Shown here in pieces: positions 1-6,701 of a DNA stretch of 6,701 nucleotides (position 1 is its first letter; every line of letters begins with the position of its first letter). The translations under genes and the position numbers were made by a program. The notes below the pieces were generated by a model. That model made no database searches, had not been told where the DNA came from, and saw only the letters and a program-made list of their open reading frames with translations. The DNA is from Spirochaetota bacterium. GTDB lineage: Bacteria > Spirochaetota > Spirochaetia > Treponematales > UBA12059. Where the stretch lies: contig JAKQNL010000373.1 in NCBI GenBank assembly GCA_029565815.1, forward strand, positions 1-6,701, written 5' to 3'.

Positions 1-2696
1 AAAGCGACGATGATGAGGCTAGCCCCATGGTCAGGCGGGTGGCCCAGTATCTTGAAGGCCTGTCGGATGACGATGTGTGTAAGCCAAACCCCCGCTACGG
101 CAAGGTGCCCAGTTCTGAGCTTGCGCCGGGCGTGCGCGCGACGCTAGCAGAAAGGCTTGCACTTCCTGTAACCAGATACTTCATCTGGAGCTCCAACAAG
201 GGCCTAAACAAACGCTATCCAAACGCGGATGAAGTTACCAAGCGCCGGCTGGATTATGAGCTGTCCACCATCATTCTCATGGATTTTGTGGGTTATTTTC
301 TTATCGTCGCCGACTTCATAAACTGGGCTAAGGATAGGGCTATTCCGGTCGGCCCGGGTCGAGGTTCTGGAGCCGGTTCCATAGTCGCATACAGTCTGCG
401 CATCACCGACATCGAACCCTTGCGCTTTAGCCTTCTTTTCGAGCGTTTTTTGAATCCGGAGCGCGTGTCCATGCCGGACTTCGACGTGGACTTCTGCTAC
501 GAGCGTCGCGGCGAGGTTATCGATTATGTTACAAAAAAATACGGCGAGGAACGTGTTGGGCAAATTGTTACGTTTGGAACGCTTAAAGCAAAAGCTGTAC
601 TGAAAGATGTTGCCCGGGCTTTGGACATATCCATAGACGAATCGAACATGATAACCAAGCTTGTGCCGGACGATCCCAAGATGACCCTGGCTCTTGCCTT
701 TGAGCAAGAGCCAAAGCTGCGCGAGCTGGAAGCAAACCCCCGCTATGCGGAGCTCTTCGAGATGGCCAGAAAGCTGGAGGGCAAAAACCGCCACACGAGC
801 TTGCATGCTGCAGGCATCGTCATAGGTAAGAGCGTGCTGACCGATTTTGTACCGGTCTACAAGGACCCGAAAACCGGCATCGTTGCAACGCAGTATACCA
901 TGGACCAGCTGGAGGAATGCGGCCTTGTAAAGATGGACTACTTGGGCCTTAAGACGCTCACGCTTATCAAGAACACGCTGGCCCTCATGCGAAAGCGCGG
1001 CGTGGATATGAGCGTGGAAGACATCCCGGATGGAGACGCAAAAACGTACGCGATGCTCCGTGATGGAAAAAGTACGAGCATTTTCCAGTTCGAATCCGAT
1101 GGTATGCAGGCGGTACTCAAACAGGCTCAGCCGGACCGCATAGAAGATCTTATCGCGCTCAACGCCCTGTACAGGCCCGGCCCTATGGACAACATTCCGC
1201 AGTTTGTGGACTGTAAGCTCGGCCGCAAGCCAATTACCTATCCGCACCCCGCACTCAAGTCCATTTTGGAAGAAACCTACGGCGTTATCGTCTACCAAGA
1301 GCAGGTAATGCAGGCTACCCAAATACTGGGCGGCTACACTTTGGGCGGCGCAGACCTTTTGCGCCGCGCTATGAGTAAGAAAAAACCCGAGGAAATGGCA
1401 AAGCAGCGCATACTGTTCGCCAAGGGCTGTCTTACTACTCATGGTATAGAACAAGCACAAGCAGACCAGATATTCGACCTTCTGGATAAATTTGCAGGCT
1501 ACGGATTCAACAAGAGCCACGCTGCAGGCTATGCGGTGCTTGCGTACCAGACGGCTTGGCTCAAGGCAAATTATCCAGCCGAGTTCATGGCCGCCAACCT
1601 GTCAAACGAAATTAGCACCACCGACAAGCTTACGCTCTACATAGCCGAAGCGCGCTCTATGGGCATCGAGCTTTTGCAGCCGGATGTGAACAGCTCGGAA
1701 GCGTATTTTACCGTAGACAAGGGACGCATAGCGTATGGTCTCATAGGCATAAAGGGTGTAGGCGAAGCCCTAGCAGCCGATATCGTTTCGGAGCGCGAAA
1801 AAAACGGAGCATACAAGGATTTTCTTGATTTTCTGGAACGCGTCGGCTTGCGATCTGCGAACAAGCGCAGCGTGGAAACCCTCATCCAAGCCGGCTGTTT
1901 CGACACTATGGGCAAAGGGCGAGCAGAGCTTACTCTCAACCTGGAACGTTGTTGGGACTATGCCCAGAACAAGGCTGACTCGTCCGCCTATGGCCAGGTG
2001 AGCCTTTTTGAGTCGGGTTCCGCCGATGACCTGCCGCCTTTTAAGTGGGACCCCGCAGAGGATTGGCCACGTGACGAGAAGCTGCGAGTAGAAAAACAGT
2101 TATTAGGTTTTTACTTTTCGGGCCACCCTTTGGACGAGTACAAAGATGTTTACCAGCGATGCTGCGACGTTGACTTTGTGCATCCGGATCGCATGAGCGC
2201 TGAAAAAACCTATACGCTGATTGGCCAGCTGGTGGAGTTCCGCGAGATACTAACCAAGCGCGGCAAGCGCATGGCCTTCGGCAAGGTGGAAGGCTATGGG
2301 GGAACCATGGAAGTGGTTGTGTTCCCGGATACCTTGGAACGCAATCCTGGACGCTTTGCTGTAGACCAGATACTGTTTCTTAAGGGCAAGGTGGATACTG
2401 AGCGGGAAAATCCCAGCTTTAAGGTGGAAGAGCTTGCGTATCCGGAAGACCTGCGCGATAAAAGCTACCGCGAGCTACACATAGCCCTTAACAGCGTCCA
2501 CCATGAAGAAGACCTGGAAAGCCTGCGTGATATTCTCTTTGCATCAAACGGTCAGTGTCAGGTAACCCTTCATGTTCCTTCTGCCAGCGGAAAGGTGCGG
2601 GTAAAAGCCCACTCCGGCATCAGCTGTTCGCCATCCGATGAGCTGTTGGACCGCTTGCGGGAAGCTCCGGTAGTTGCGGATTTGTGGCTTTCATAG
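1..2696 (+). CDS. dnaE: DNA polymerase III subunit alpha (DnaE), 5'-truncated by the window edge
   Basis: This is the replicative DNA polymerase catalytic subunit, which acts in the cytoplasmic replisome. The frame is already open at base 3 with no stop before the first ATG at 27, so that ATG is internal; comparison with E. coli DnaE suggests roughly 250 residues, including the PHP domain, are missing. Counting residues from the ATG at 27, the motif PDFDVDF (150-156) supplies the two catalytic Asp, D153 and D155. The third is D304 in KMDYLGL; its 149-residue distance from D155 is close to the 152 between E. coli D403 and D555. GPGRGSGAGS lies shortly before the first motif. A helix-hairpin-helix region begins near 570 (IKGVGEALA). 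QVSLF at 657-661 fits the internal beta-clamp-binding motif, and an OB fold spans about 729-795. The C-terminus looks complete and ends in TAG. No downstream terminator is obvious. The family call is certain; DnaE rather than PolC follows from the domain order and the lack of an inserted exonuclease. Confidence 0.97.
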   Translation, partial: SDDDEASPMVRRVAQYLEGLSDDDVCKPNPRYGKVPSSELAPGVRATLAERLALPVTRYFIWSSNKGLNKRYPNADEVTKRRLDYELSTIILMDFVGYFLIVADFINWAKDRAIPVGPGRGSGAGSIVAYSLRITDIEPLRFSLLFERFLNPERVSMPDFDVDFCYERRGEVIDYVTKKYGEERVGQIVTFGTLKAKAVLKDVARALDISIDESNMITKLVPDDPKMTLALAFEQEPKLRELEANPRYAELFEMARKLEGKNRHTSLHAAGIVIGKSVLTDFVPVYKDPKTGIVATQYTMDQLEECGLVKMDYLGLKTLTLIKNTLALMRKRGVDMSVEDIPDGDAKTYAMLRDGKSTSIFQFESDGMQAVLKQAQPDRIEDLIALNALYRPGPMDNIPQFVDCKLGRKPITYPHPALKSILEETYGVIVYQEQVMQATQILGGYTLGGADLLRRAMSKKKPEEMAKQRILFAKGCLTTHGIEQAQADQIFDLLDKFAGYGFNKSHAAGYAVLAYQTAWLKANYPAEFMAANLSNEISTTDKLTLYIAEARSMGIELLQPDVNSSEAYFTVDKGRIAYGLIGIKGVGEALAADIVSEREKNGAYKDFLDFLERVGLRSANKRSVETLIQAGCFDTMGKGRAELTLNLERCWDYAQNKADSSAYGQVSLFESGSADDLPPFKWDPAEDWPRDEKLRVEKQLLGFYFSGHPLDEYKDVYQRCCDVDFVHPDRMSAEKTYTLIGQLVEFREILTKRGKRMAFGKVEGYGGTMEVVVFPDTLERNPGRFAVDQILFLKGKVDTERENPSFKVEELAYPEDLRDKSYRELHIALNSVHHEEDLESLRDILFASNGQCQVTLHVPSASGKVRVKAHSGISCSPSDELLDRLREAPVVADLWLS

Positions 2697-2702
2697 CAAG
2701 GC

Positions 2703-3404
2703 CTACGAAGATTTGGAACGTAACCAAGCCAAAAGCTGGGAATACCGACTAAAGCTAAAATCCGCCTGGCTGCGCAAGCGAGCGCGCCGACATGTCGATA
2801 TGAATGCGCTGTGCATGCCGGCAGCTTTTGCTCCAGCCACATCGTAGCGTTCGGAGTTGCCAACATAGAGTACTTCATTTGCTGTGCATCCAAGGCTTTT
2901 GGCCAAAGCAGCGAACGAACATGTATCCGGTTTCAAAAGACCTGTGCTCTCGCTGGTTGCCACTACATCAAAAGCCCTTCCTAGGCCCATTAGTTCCAGC
3001 TTTCGCTGTGCCGGAAAATCGGATAAAAGCCCTAGGGCTAAACCCATGGATCGAAGCTCGCTAAGGCATGCTTGTACACCTGGAAACATTTTGATGGAAG
3101 AAAAGCAGTCTTCGGATCCGCGGTAAAAGTAGCGTTCGATATGCTGGTAGACGGCTTCTTCATCCATGCCGACTGATTCGGCTACAAGGTGTGCCTGGCT
3201 GCGATGAAACTCATCGATGCTTGTAGGCGGGGCGCTTCGGTAGATATCGGTGATGGTCGGCTCGTCCCGCAGGCGATGACGCACCCGGTTGAATGCGGAA
3301 AATAGTTTAAGCGAATGCGCTGCGTTGGGTACCATGTGCAGGTACAGGGCGCCGGCTGGATACAATGTACCGTCCAGGTCAAAGCCCACGGCTTTAATAA
3401 TCAT
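2703..3404 (-). CDS. HAD-superfamily hydrolase (phosphatase-like), substrate unknown
   Basis: A complete 233-residue cytoplasmic protein with no signal peptide or membrane segment. HAD motif I is FDLDGT, with nucleophile D9 and general acid/base D11. Motif II is S128 in LLSDF, motif III is K158 in GLLKPD, and motif IV is YVGNSERYDV with D188. The stretch between motifs I and II (about 20-100) is long enough for a helical C1-type cap, as in phosphoglycolate phosphatase-like and pyrimidine 5'-nucleotidase-like enzymes. The usual GD of motif IV reads GN (N183), which may be normal for this subfamily. The start at 3404 is supported because MIIKAVGFDLDGT places motif I at the usual distance from the N-terminus. 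No Shine-Dalgarno sequence precedes it (see the promoter entry). The gene is convergent with dnaE, with 6 bases between the stop codons. The class is secure, but the substrate cannot be read from the sequence; a housekeeping phosphatase role is inference. Confidence 0.9.
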   Translation of the reverse strand: MIIKAVGFDLDGTLYPAGALYLHMVPNAAHSLKLFSAFNRVRHRLRDEPTITDIYRSAPPTSIDEFHRSQAHLVAESVGMDEEAVYQHIERYFYRGSEDCFSSIKMFPGVQACLSELRSMGLALGLLSDFPAQRKLELMGLGRAFDVVATSESTGLLKPDTCSFAALAKSLGCTANEVLYVGNSERYDVAGAKAAGMHSAFISTCRRARLRSQADFSFSRYSQLLAWLRSKSS

Positions 3405-3410
3405 AGAAAG

Positions 3411-3440
3411 GTTATATACCGAGGCTTTGCGCCATGTCTA
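3411..3440 (-). promoter_or_regulatory. Candidate sigma70-type promoter for the HAD gene, possibly giving a leaderless mRNA
   Basis: Reading leftwards, TAGACA (3440-3435, 5 of 6 to the -35 consensus) is followed after 18 bases by TATAAC (3416-3411, 5 of 6 to the -10 consensus). Only six bases separate the -10 element from the ATG, so transcription would begin at or next to the A of the start codon. The absence of any purine-rich ribosome-binding sequence before the ATG agrees with a leaderless transcript. An overlapping alternative -10, TATATA (3418-3413), would move the start by two bases. This is a motif match only; short AT-rich matches arise easily by chance. Confidence 0.4.
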
Positions 3441-3457
3441 TAAAAGATAGCGTCAAT

Positions 3458-3485
3458 AAAAAGCCGACCGCGTGGGCAGCCGGCT
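3458..3485 (-). terminator. Rho-independent terminator of the hydrogenase operon
   Basis: On the minus strand, 28 bases after the hydrogenase stop codon, positions 3485-3462 fold into a 10-bp stem with a CCAC tetraloop. The outer arms are AGCCG and CGGCT; the stem contains two G-T wobbles and is otherwise Watson-Crick and GC-rich. A run of T (3462-3458, including the last stem base) follows directly. This is the classical intrinsic terminator layout. It ends the leftward operon before the HAD gene, which lies on the same strand, so the HAD gene probably has its own promoter. Confidence 0.85.
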
Positions 3486-3513
3486 GAATCGATAGTTTCT
3501 TACATGGCCTTCA

Positions 3514-5286
3514 TTAGGCTTTTTTGGTAGCGTACTCGGTGTGCAGTAGCTCATGGGATAAGTGACCAAGTGGCTTGCCCAAGAATTCGCTGTACAAAGC
3601 CTGTACTGCTTTGTTCTCGTGCGATTTGCGTAGCGTAAGCCGCTTGTCCTCACGATAGATAGCGTCCATTCGGGCTTCTTTCTTTTTCCAGCTTGGCGCT
3701 ACCGGCTGGCCTCCGCCTCCTAAACAGCCGCCAGGGCAGGACATGATCTCTACAAATGCGTACGGGCTTTTCCCTGCTGCAATTTCTTCCAGAATTACTC
3801 GTGCGTTTTTAAGGGTATGGGCTACGGCTACATGTATTTCTTTCCCCTTTACATCGACGCTTGCGCTCTTTATACCGTTAAAGCCGCGCACCGTTTTTAG
3901 TTCGAGTGTGGGTAGAGGCGCTCCTGTGGCCAGTTCGTACGCAGTGCGCAAAGCCGCTTCCATGACGCCGCCTGTTGTTCCGAAAATTACCGCCGCTCCG
4001 GTGCTGCTTCCCAACGGGTCGTCGAAATTTTCTTCGGGCAGATTTTGGAAGTCTAGGCCGACCCGTTGTACCATGCGCGCCAGTTCCCTTGTGGTAATGG
4101 CAAAATCCACGTCGTAGTAGGGGGAAGCGTTTTTGCCTTTCTCGCGCCAATATGCCCATGCGTCGCGCATTTCGGGCCGCTTTGCCTCAAACTTTTTTGC
4201 CGTGCACGGCATGATGGAAACGACCACCATTTTGGACGGATCGATGCCGGCTTTTTCGGCGTAGTAGGATTTTGCCAAGGCGCCAAACATCTGTTGCGGT
4301 GATTTGCAGGTAGACAGGTGCGGCAAAAGTTTTGGATAGAAGGTCTCGATAAAGGAAATCCAGCCCGGGGAGCAGGAGGTGAGAAGAGGCAGCTTTCCGC
4401 CCGAACCTAAGCGCTTAAGCAATTCCGAGCCTTCTTCCATGATCGTCAGATCCGCCGCGAAGTCCGTATCGAAGACACGGTCAAAACCGAGCCTGCGTAG
4501 GGCTGCGGCCATTTTGCCGGTAACCAGGGAGCCGGGATCCATGCCAAGCGCTTCGCCCAGGGATGCGCGTATCGCAGGGGCAGTTTGCACGACGACGGTT
4601 AGCTCCGGATTTCCAAGAGCAGCAAAAACCTCGTCGGTTTCGTCACGTTCCGTAAGCGCTCCTGTCGGGCATACTACGGTGCATTGACCGCAGGACACGC
4701 AGACCGATTCGGACAGGGCTGTGTCCTTAAACGGGGCTACACGAGTGCGTATGCCGCGGCCGGTAAAATCTATAGCGCTCACCGATTGGGTTTCCCTGCA
4801 TACGGCTACGCAGCGGCCGCAGAGTATGCACTTGTTGTTGTCGCGGTATACGCCAAAGCCAGCATGATCCATGCTTACTTCTTTTTTTGTCCGCGGGAAA
4901 GCTTTCCGTCTTACGCCTAGGCGCTCTGCCATGGCCTGGAGTTCGCAGCTGCCGTTTCGCACGCAGGACAGGCAGTCATCGGGGTGATTGGCAAGCAATA
5001 ATTCTATTACTGTACGCCGTGCTTCCATGACTCGCGGGCTTGCTGTCGCGACGTTCATGCCTTCGGTAACATTCTGTACACATGAACGCAATAGGCTTTT
5101 TGCCCCGCTTACCTCGACGACGCACATGCCGCAGGATGCGTTTGAGCATACGCCTTCCAGGTGGCACAGCGTCGGCACGGAAATCCCGGCGCTCTTGCAT
5201 GCTTCCAAGATTGTGCTGCCCCCAGGAACGCTCACAGGCCGCCCGTCAACGCTCAGTGTAACCATATCGCTTTTCGTTTGGTTCAT
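3514..5286 (-). CDS. hydA: [FeFe]-hydrogenase catalytic subunit, HndD/HydA type (NAD(P)-linked, multi-cluster)
   Basis: A 590-residue cytoplasmic iron hydrogenase that interconverts protons plus electrons and H2. From the ATG at 5286 the order is: 2Fe-2S domain (C41, C52, C55, C69); His-Cys3 4Fe-4S site (H101, C105, C108, C114); two 4Fe-4S ferredoxin motifs (C153/156/159/163 and C196/199/202/206); H-cluster domain with TSCSPGW (303-309), MPCTAKKFE (359-367) and EIMSCPGGC plus GGGGQP (513-528); and a C-terminal small-subunit domain with RKSHEN (553-558). Aligned with C. pasteurianum CpI, the proton-path residues C299, E279, E282 and S319 match C305, E285, E288 and S325. The H-cluster ligand C300 aligns with S306, while C355, C499 and C503 match C361, C517 and C521. 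There is no Tat or other signal peptide, unlike periplasmic HydAB. The start is set by GGAGG seven bases upstream; an in-frame ATG at 5349 would overlap the previous gene. It follows the flavoprotein gene by 14 bases and is closed by a terminator. The cluster layout suits a soluble complex fed by a NAD(P)H module. Confidence 0.95.
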   Translation of the reverse strand: MNQTKSDMVTLSVDGRPVSVPGGSTILEACKSAGISVPTLCHLEGVCSNASCGMCVVEVSGAKSLLRSCVQNVTEGMNVATASPRVMEARRTVIELLLANHPDDCLSCVRNGSCELQAMAERLGVRRKAFPRTKKEVSMDHAGFGVYRDNNKCILCGRCVAVCRETQSVSAIDFTGRGIRTRVAPFKDTALSESVCVSCGQCTVVCPTGALTERDETDEVFAALGNPELTVVVQTAPAIRASLGEALGMDPGSLVTGKMAAALRRLGFDRVFDTDFAADLTIMEEGSELLKRLGSGGKLPLLTSCSPGWISFIETFYPKLLPHLSTCKSPQQMFGALAKSYYAEKAGIDPSKMVVVSIMPCTAKKFEAKRPEMRDAWAYWREKGKNASPYYDVDFAITTRELARMVQRVGLDFQNLPEENFDDPLGSSTGAAVIFGTTGGVMEAALRTAYELATGAPLPTLELKTVRGFNGIKSASVDVKGKEIHVAVAHTLKNARVILEEIAAGKSPYAFVEIMSCPGGCLGGGGQPVAPSWKKKEARMDAIYREDKRLTLRKSHENKAVQALYSEFLGKPLGHLSHELLHTEYATKKA

Positions 5287-5293
5287 TGCCGTT

Positions 5294-5298
5294 CCTCC
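5294..5298 (-). promoter_or_regulatory. Shine-Dalgarno sequence that fixes the hydrogenase start
   Basis: GGAGG is centred in the 14-base gap between the flavoprotein stop codon (TAA, 5303-5301) and the hydrogenase ATG at 5286, with a 7-base spacer. It selects that ATG over the in-frame ATG at 5349, which lies inside the upstream gene. The tight spacing suggests translational coupling of the two genes. Confidence 0.85.
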
Positions 5299-5300
5299 AA

Positions 5301-6701
5301 TTAGCGCCATGGGCTTAATGCGTTTGCACGCACGTCGCAGCGCAGGCATCTGCCGGCTTCGATAAGAGCCTGTTCGCCCGAATATCCAAGGGAAATTTCC
5401 ATGAAGTTTCCCTTCCTCTGTTTTGGCGGCACCTGGCTGGAAACACCCATATGCTGCTTGTTTGGTTCCAGGGGAACGAACATCGGGTATTTAAAGTCTC
5501 GGTATAATGATGAAAACGCGTCCCGGTTCATAAGCTCGCGGTCTATTGCGCGGGCTGTGCGCTTGCCTAAGCCCATTGCTTCGGCCGCCGTTGCAGGCCC
5601 CGTTACCGCGTCTCCTACGGCCCAAATGGTGCCAGCCGATTTCCCGCTCATGGGGTCGGCTATGATACGGCCGTCTTTGCGCGCTAGTACGCCTGTCTTT
5701 GCCCAGGGAGAAGCGTCCACCGATTCGCCTACTGCTACAAAAACCTCGTCGCATGGAATGTCCACTATTCTGTCGCTTGCTACCGGCTTAGGCCTGCCCG
5801 AGCTGTCCATGGCCCCCGGCCTCATAACGCGGAAACGGACTGCGCTTACCGCACCTTTGTTTCCCAAGATTTCTTCGGGCTGCAACATGTATTCAAAGCG
5901 TATGCCTTCTTCTTCCGCGCCCGATAGCTCTACCGCGTTTGCAGGCATGTCCGCCTTGGTACGCCGGTATACAACGGTTACTTCTTTATCAAGCCTGAAC
6001 AGTGTGCGCGCTGCGTCTATGGCCACATTACCGCCGCCTATAACCAAGCTACGCTTGCCCAGGTTTTGCTTTTTCCCGCTCGCGAATTCTTGTAGCCATT
6101 CGTAGCCAGGATGTACGCCGGACAGTGTTTCGCCCGGGATTCCTAGCTTTTTATCTTCTTCCGCGCCTACCGCAAGGATGACCGCGTCGTTGGATGATGT
6201 AAGCTCCACGATGCTTGGCTTTTTACCAACGCGGGCATTGAATACGAATTTAACACCCAATGCCTTCCAGAGCTCCAGTTCCTTATCCAGTATGTCTTTT
6301 GGAAGCCGGTAGGAGGGTATCCCGTAGCGCAAAATGCCCCCGGCTTTTGGCTGGGCCTCGTATACGGTAACCTCGTGGCCTAGCCTTGCCAGGTAGAACG
6401 ACGCGGATAAGCCTGCCGGACCCGAACCAACAATTGCAATCTTCCTACCTGTTGCCTGTTTCTTTTCCTTAACAAGACGAGCCCATACGGTTTTATCCCG
6501 CCCCATCTTGTGCATGGCATCAGCCAGGTAGCGGTGTATCTCTCCCTGTGCGACCGGAGCGTCCAGGTCATCCCTTCGGCAACGCATCTGGCAGTGGAAG
6601 TGGCAGATGCGCCCCATCGAGCCGGGTAGCGGGTTGTCGCGCAGGGTCAGCTCGAACGCGTCCTCGATGCGGCCGTCGCCGAGCAGGGCCAGGTAGCCGG
6701 G
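5301..6701 (-). CDS. GltD/NfnB-like FAD-dependent NAD(P)H oxidoreductase (hydrogenase-associated), 5'-truncated by the window edge
   Basis: A flavoprotein that passes electrons between NAD(P)H, FAD and Fe-S clusters, related to the glutamate synthase small subunit and NfnB. The frame remains open from the ATG at 6617 to the window edge; those 28 extra codons read as normal family sequence (for example DNPLPGSMGRIC), so the real start lies off the right end. Numbering from 6701 gives 466 visible residues. Fe-S cysteines C33, C37 and C41 form part of the N-terminal Fer4_20-type domain. The FAD Rossmann motif GSGPAG is at 92-97. The second Rossmann motif GGGN is at 222-225, followed by VYRR near 244-247, as in NADPH-binding GltD/NfnB. 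AVGDA near 362-366 is the second FAD contact, and a C-terminal CLRCD pair is at C452/C455. The gene precedes hydA by 14 bases in one operon, so the product is likely the NAD(P)H module of a hydrogenase complex. Whether a NuoF-like domain or separate gene precedes it cannot be seen. NADPH rather than NADH preference is inference. Confidence 0.9.
   Translation of the reverse strand, partial: PGYLALLGDGRIEDAFELTLRDNPLPGSMGRICHFHCQMRCRRDDLDAPVAQGEIHRYLADAMHKMGRDKTVWARLVKEKKQATGRKIAIVGSGPAGLSASFYLARLGHEVTVYEAQPKAGGILRYGIPSYRLPKDILDKELELWKALGVKFVFNARVGKKPSIVELTSSNDAVILAVGAEEDKKLGIPGETLSGVHPGYEWLQEFASGKKQNLGKRSLVIGGGNVAIDAARTLFRLDKEVTVVYRRTKADMPANAVELSGAEEEGIRFEYMLQPEEILGNKGAVSAVRFRVMRPGAMDSSGRPKPVASDRIVDIPCDEVFVAVGESVDASPWAKTGVLARKDGRIIADPMSGKSAGTIWAVGDAVTGPATAAEAMGLGKRTARAIDRELMNRDAFSSLYRDFKYPMFVPLEPNKQHMGVSSQVPPKQRKGNFMEISLGYSGEQALIEAGRCLRCDVRANALSPWR
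6585..6701. other. Compositionally distinct GC-rich segment at the right edge
   Basis: Within the flavoprotein gene, 38 of the 39 codons from 6701 to 6585 end in G or C, whereas only 23 of the next 39 do, beginning with CGT. Bases 6621-6701 are 60/81 G+C. The reading frame and protein family continue unbroken across the change. Possible explanations are a recombination junction between homologous genes, a chimeric contig end, or local codon bias. The sequence alone cannot decide between them. Confidence 0.6.

Noticed and set aside
204..1520. Long open frame of 438 codons antisense to dnaE
   Set aside because: It lies wholly opposite strongly conserved dnaE coding sequence and resembles no family I recognise. 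It is best explained as a shadow of dnaE codon usage.
2809..2828. GCTG/CAGC stem followed by TTTT as a dnaE terminator
   Set aside because: The stem is only about four to five pairs, the T-run is short, and it lies over 100 bases inside the HAD gene; too weak to annotate.
3438..3450. CTAT-AAAAG-ATAG inverted repeat upstream of the HAD promoter as an operator
   Set aside because: The arms are only four AT-rich bases, which is expected by chance; there is no second copy or regulator gene nearby.
3451..3456. TTGACG on the minus strand as a -35 element for the HAD gene
   Set aside because: It matches the -35 consensus well, but no acceptable -10 hexamer lies 16-18 bases downstream; the TAGACA/TATAAC pair fits better.
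5287..5349. Hydrogenase start at 5349, 21 codons upstream
   Set aside because: It would overlap the end of the flavoprotein gene, the extra residues do not resemble the hydrogenase N-terminus, and the good GGAGG lies in front of the ATG at 5286.
5401..6105. Open frame of 234 codons on the + strand opposite the flavoprotein gene
   Set aside because: The opposite strand encodes continuous recognisable Rossmann motifs; the + strand translation is low-complexity Ser/Ala/Thr-rich shadow sequence.
6615..6617. ATG at 6617 as the true start of the flavoprotein
   Set aside because: The 28 codons upstream to the window edge are open and read as conserved family sequence leading into the Fe-S cysteine motif, so the gene is truncated rather than starting here.

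Overview
The window carries four protein-coding genes on ordinary-looking bacterial DNA of intermediate GC. It is truncated at both ends, so the first and last genes are incomplete. The organism is probably an anaerobic, fermentative bacterium. A member of the Spirochaetota (treponeme-like) is my best guess, from the remembered resemblance of the DnaE, the HAD phosphatase and the hydrogenase-linked flavoprotein to treponeme proteins. This is recollection rather than a search, and a clostridial-type host is not excluded.

Region 1 (1-2696, + strand) is the C-terminal three quarters of dnaE, the catalytic alpha subunit of DNA polymerase III. The N-terminal PHP domain lies off the left edge. The three catalytic aspartates, the helix-hairpin-helix region, an internal beta-clamp-binding motif and the OB fold are all visible. 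Region 2 (2703-3404, - strand) is a HAD-superfamily hydrolase, convergent with dnaE and separated from it by only 6 bases. Region 3 (3405-3513) is the only intergenic stretch of any size. It holds a strong intrinsic terminator for the operon to its right, and a possible promoter placed so close to the HAD start codon that the transcript could be leaderless.

Region 4 (3514-6701, - strand) is a two-gene operon read leftwards. The upstream gene, cut by the right edge, encodes a GltD/NfnB-like FAD- and NAD(P)H-binding oxidoreductase with Fe-S cysteines. Fourteen bases later comes a complete cytoplasmic [FeFe]-hydrogenase of the HndD type, with N-terminal 2Fe-2S, His-Cys3 4Fe-4S and two further 4Fe-4S clusters, the H-cluster domain and a fused small-subunit domain. 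Together they suggest electron exchange between NAD(P)H (perhaps with ferredoxin) and H2. NuoE/NuoF-like partners and the HydEFG maturases are not in the window.

I see no mobile element, CRISPR array, tRNA or rRNA. Nothing here amounts to a clearly undescribed system. The points most worth a second look are an abrupt GC3 jump in the last ~117 bases, a serine at the position of an H-cluster cysteine ligand, the pairing of hydrogenase with a GltD-like subunit, and the possible leaderless HAD promoter.
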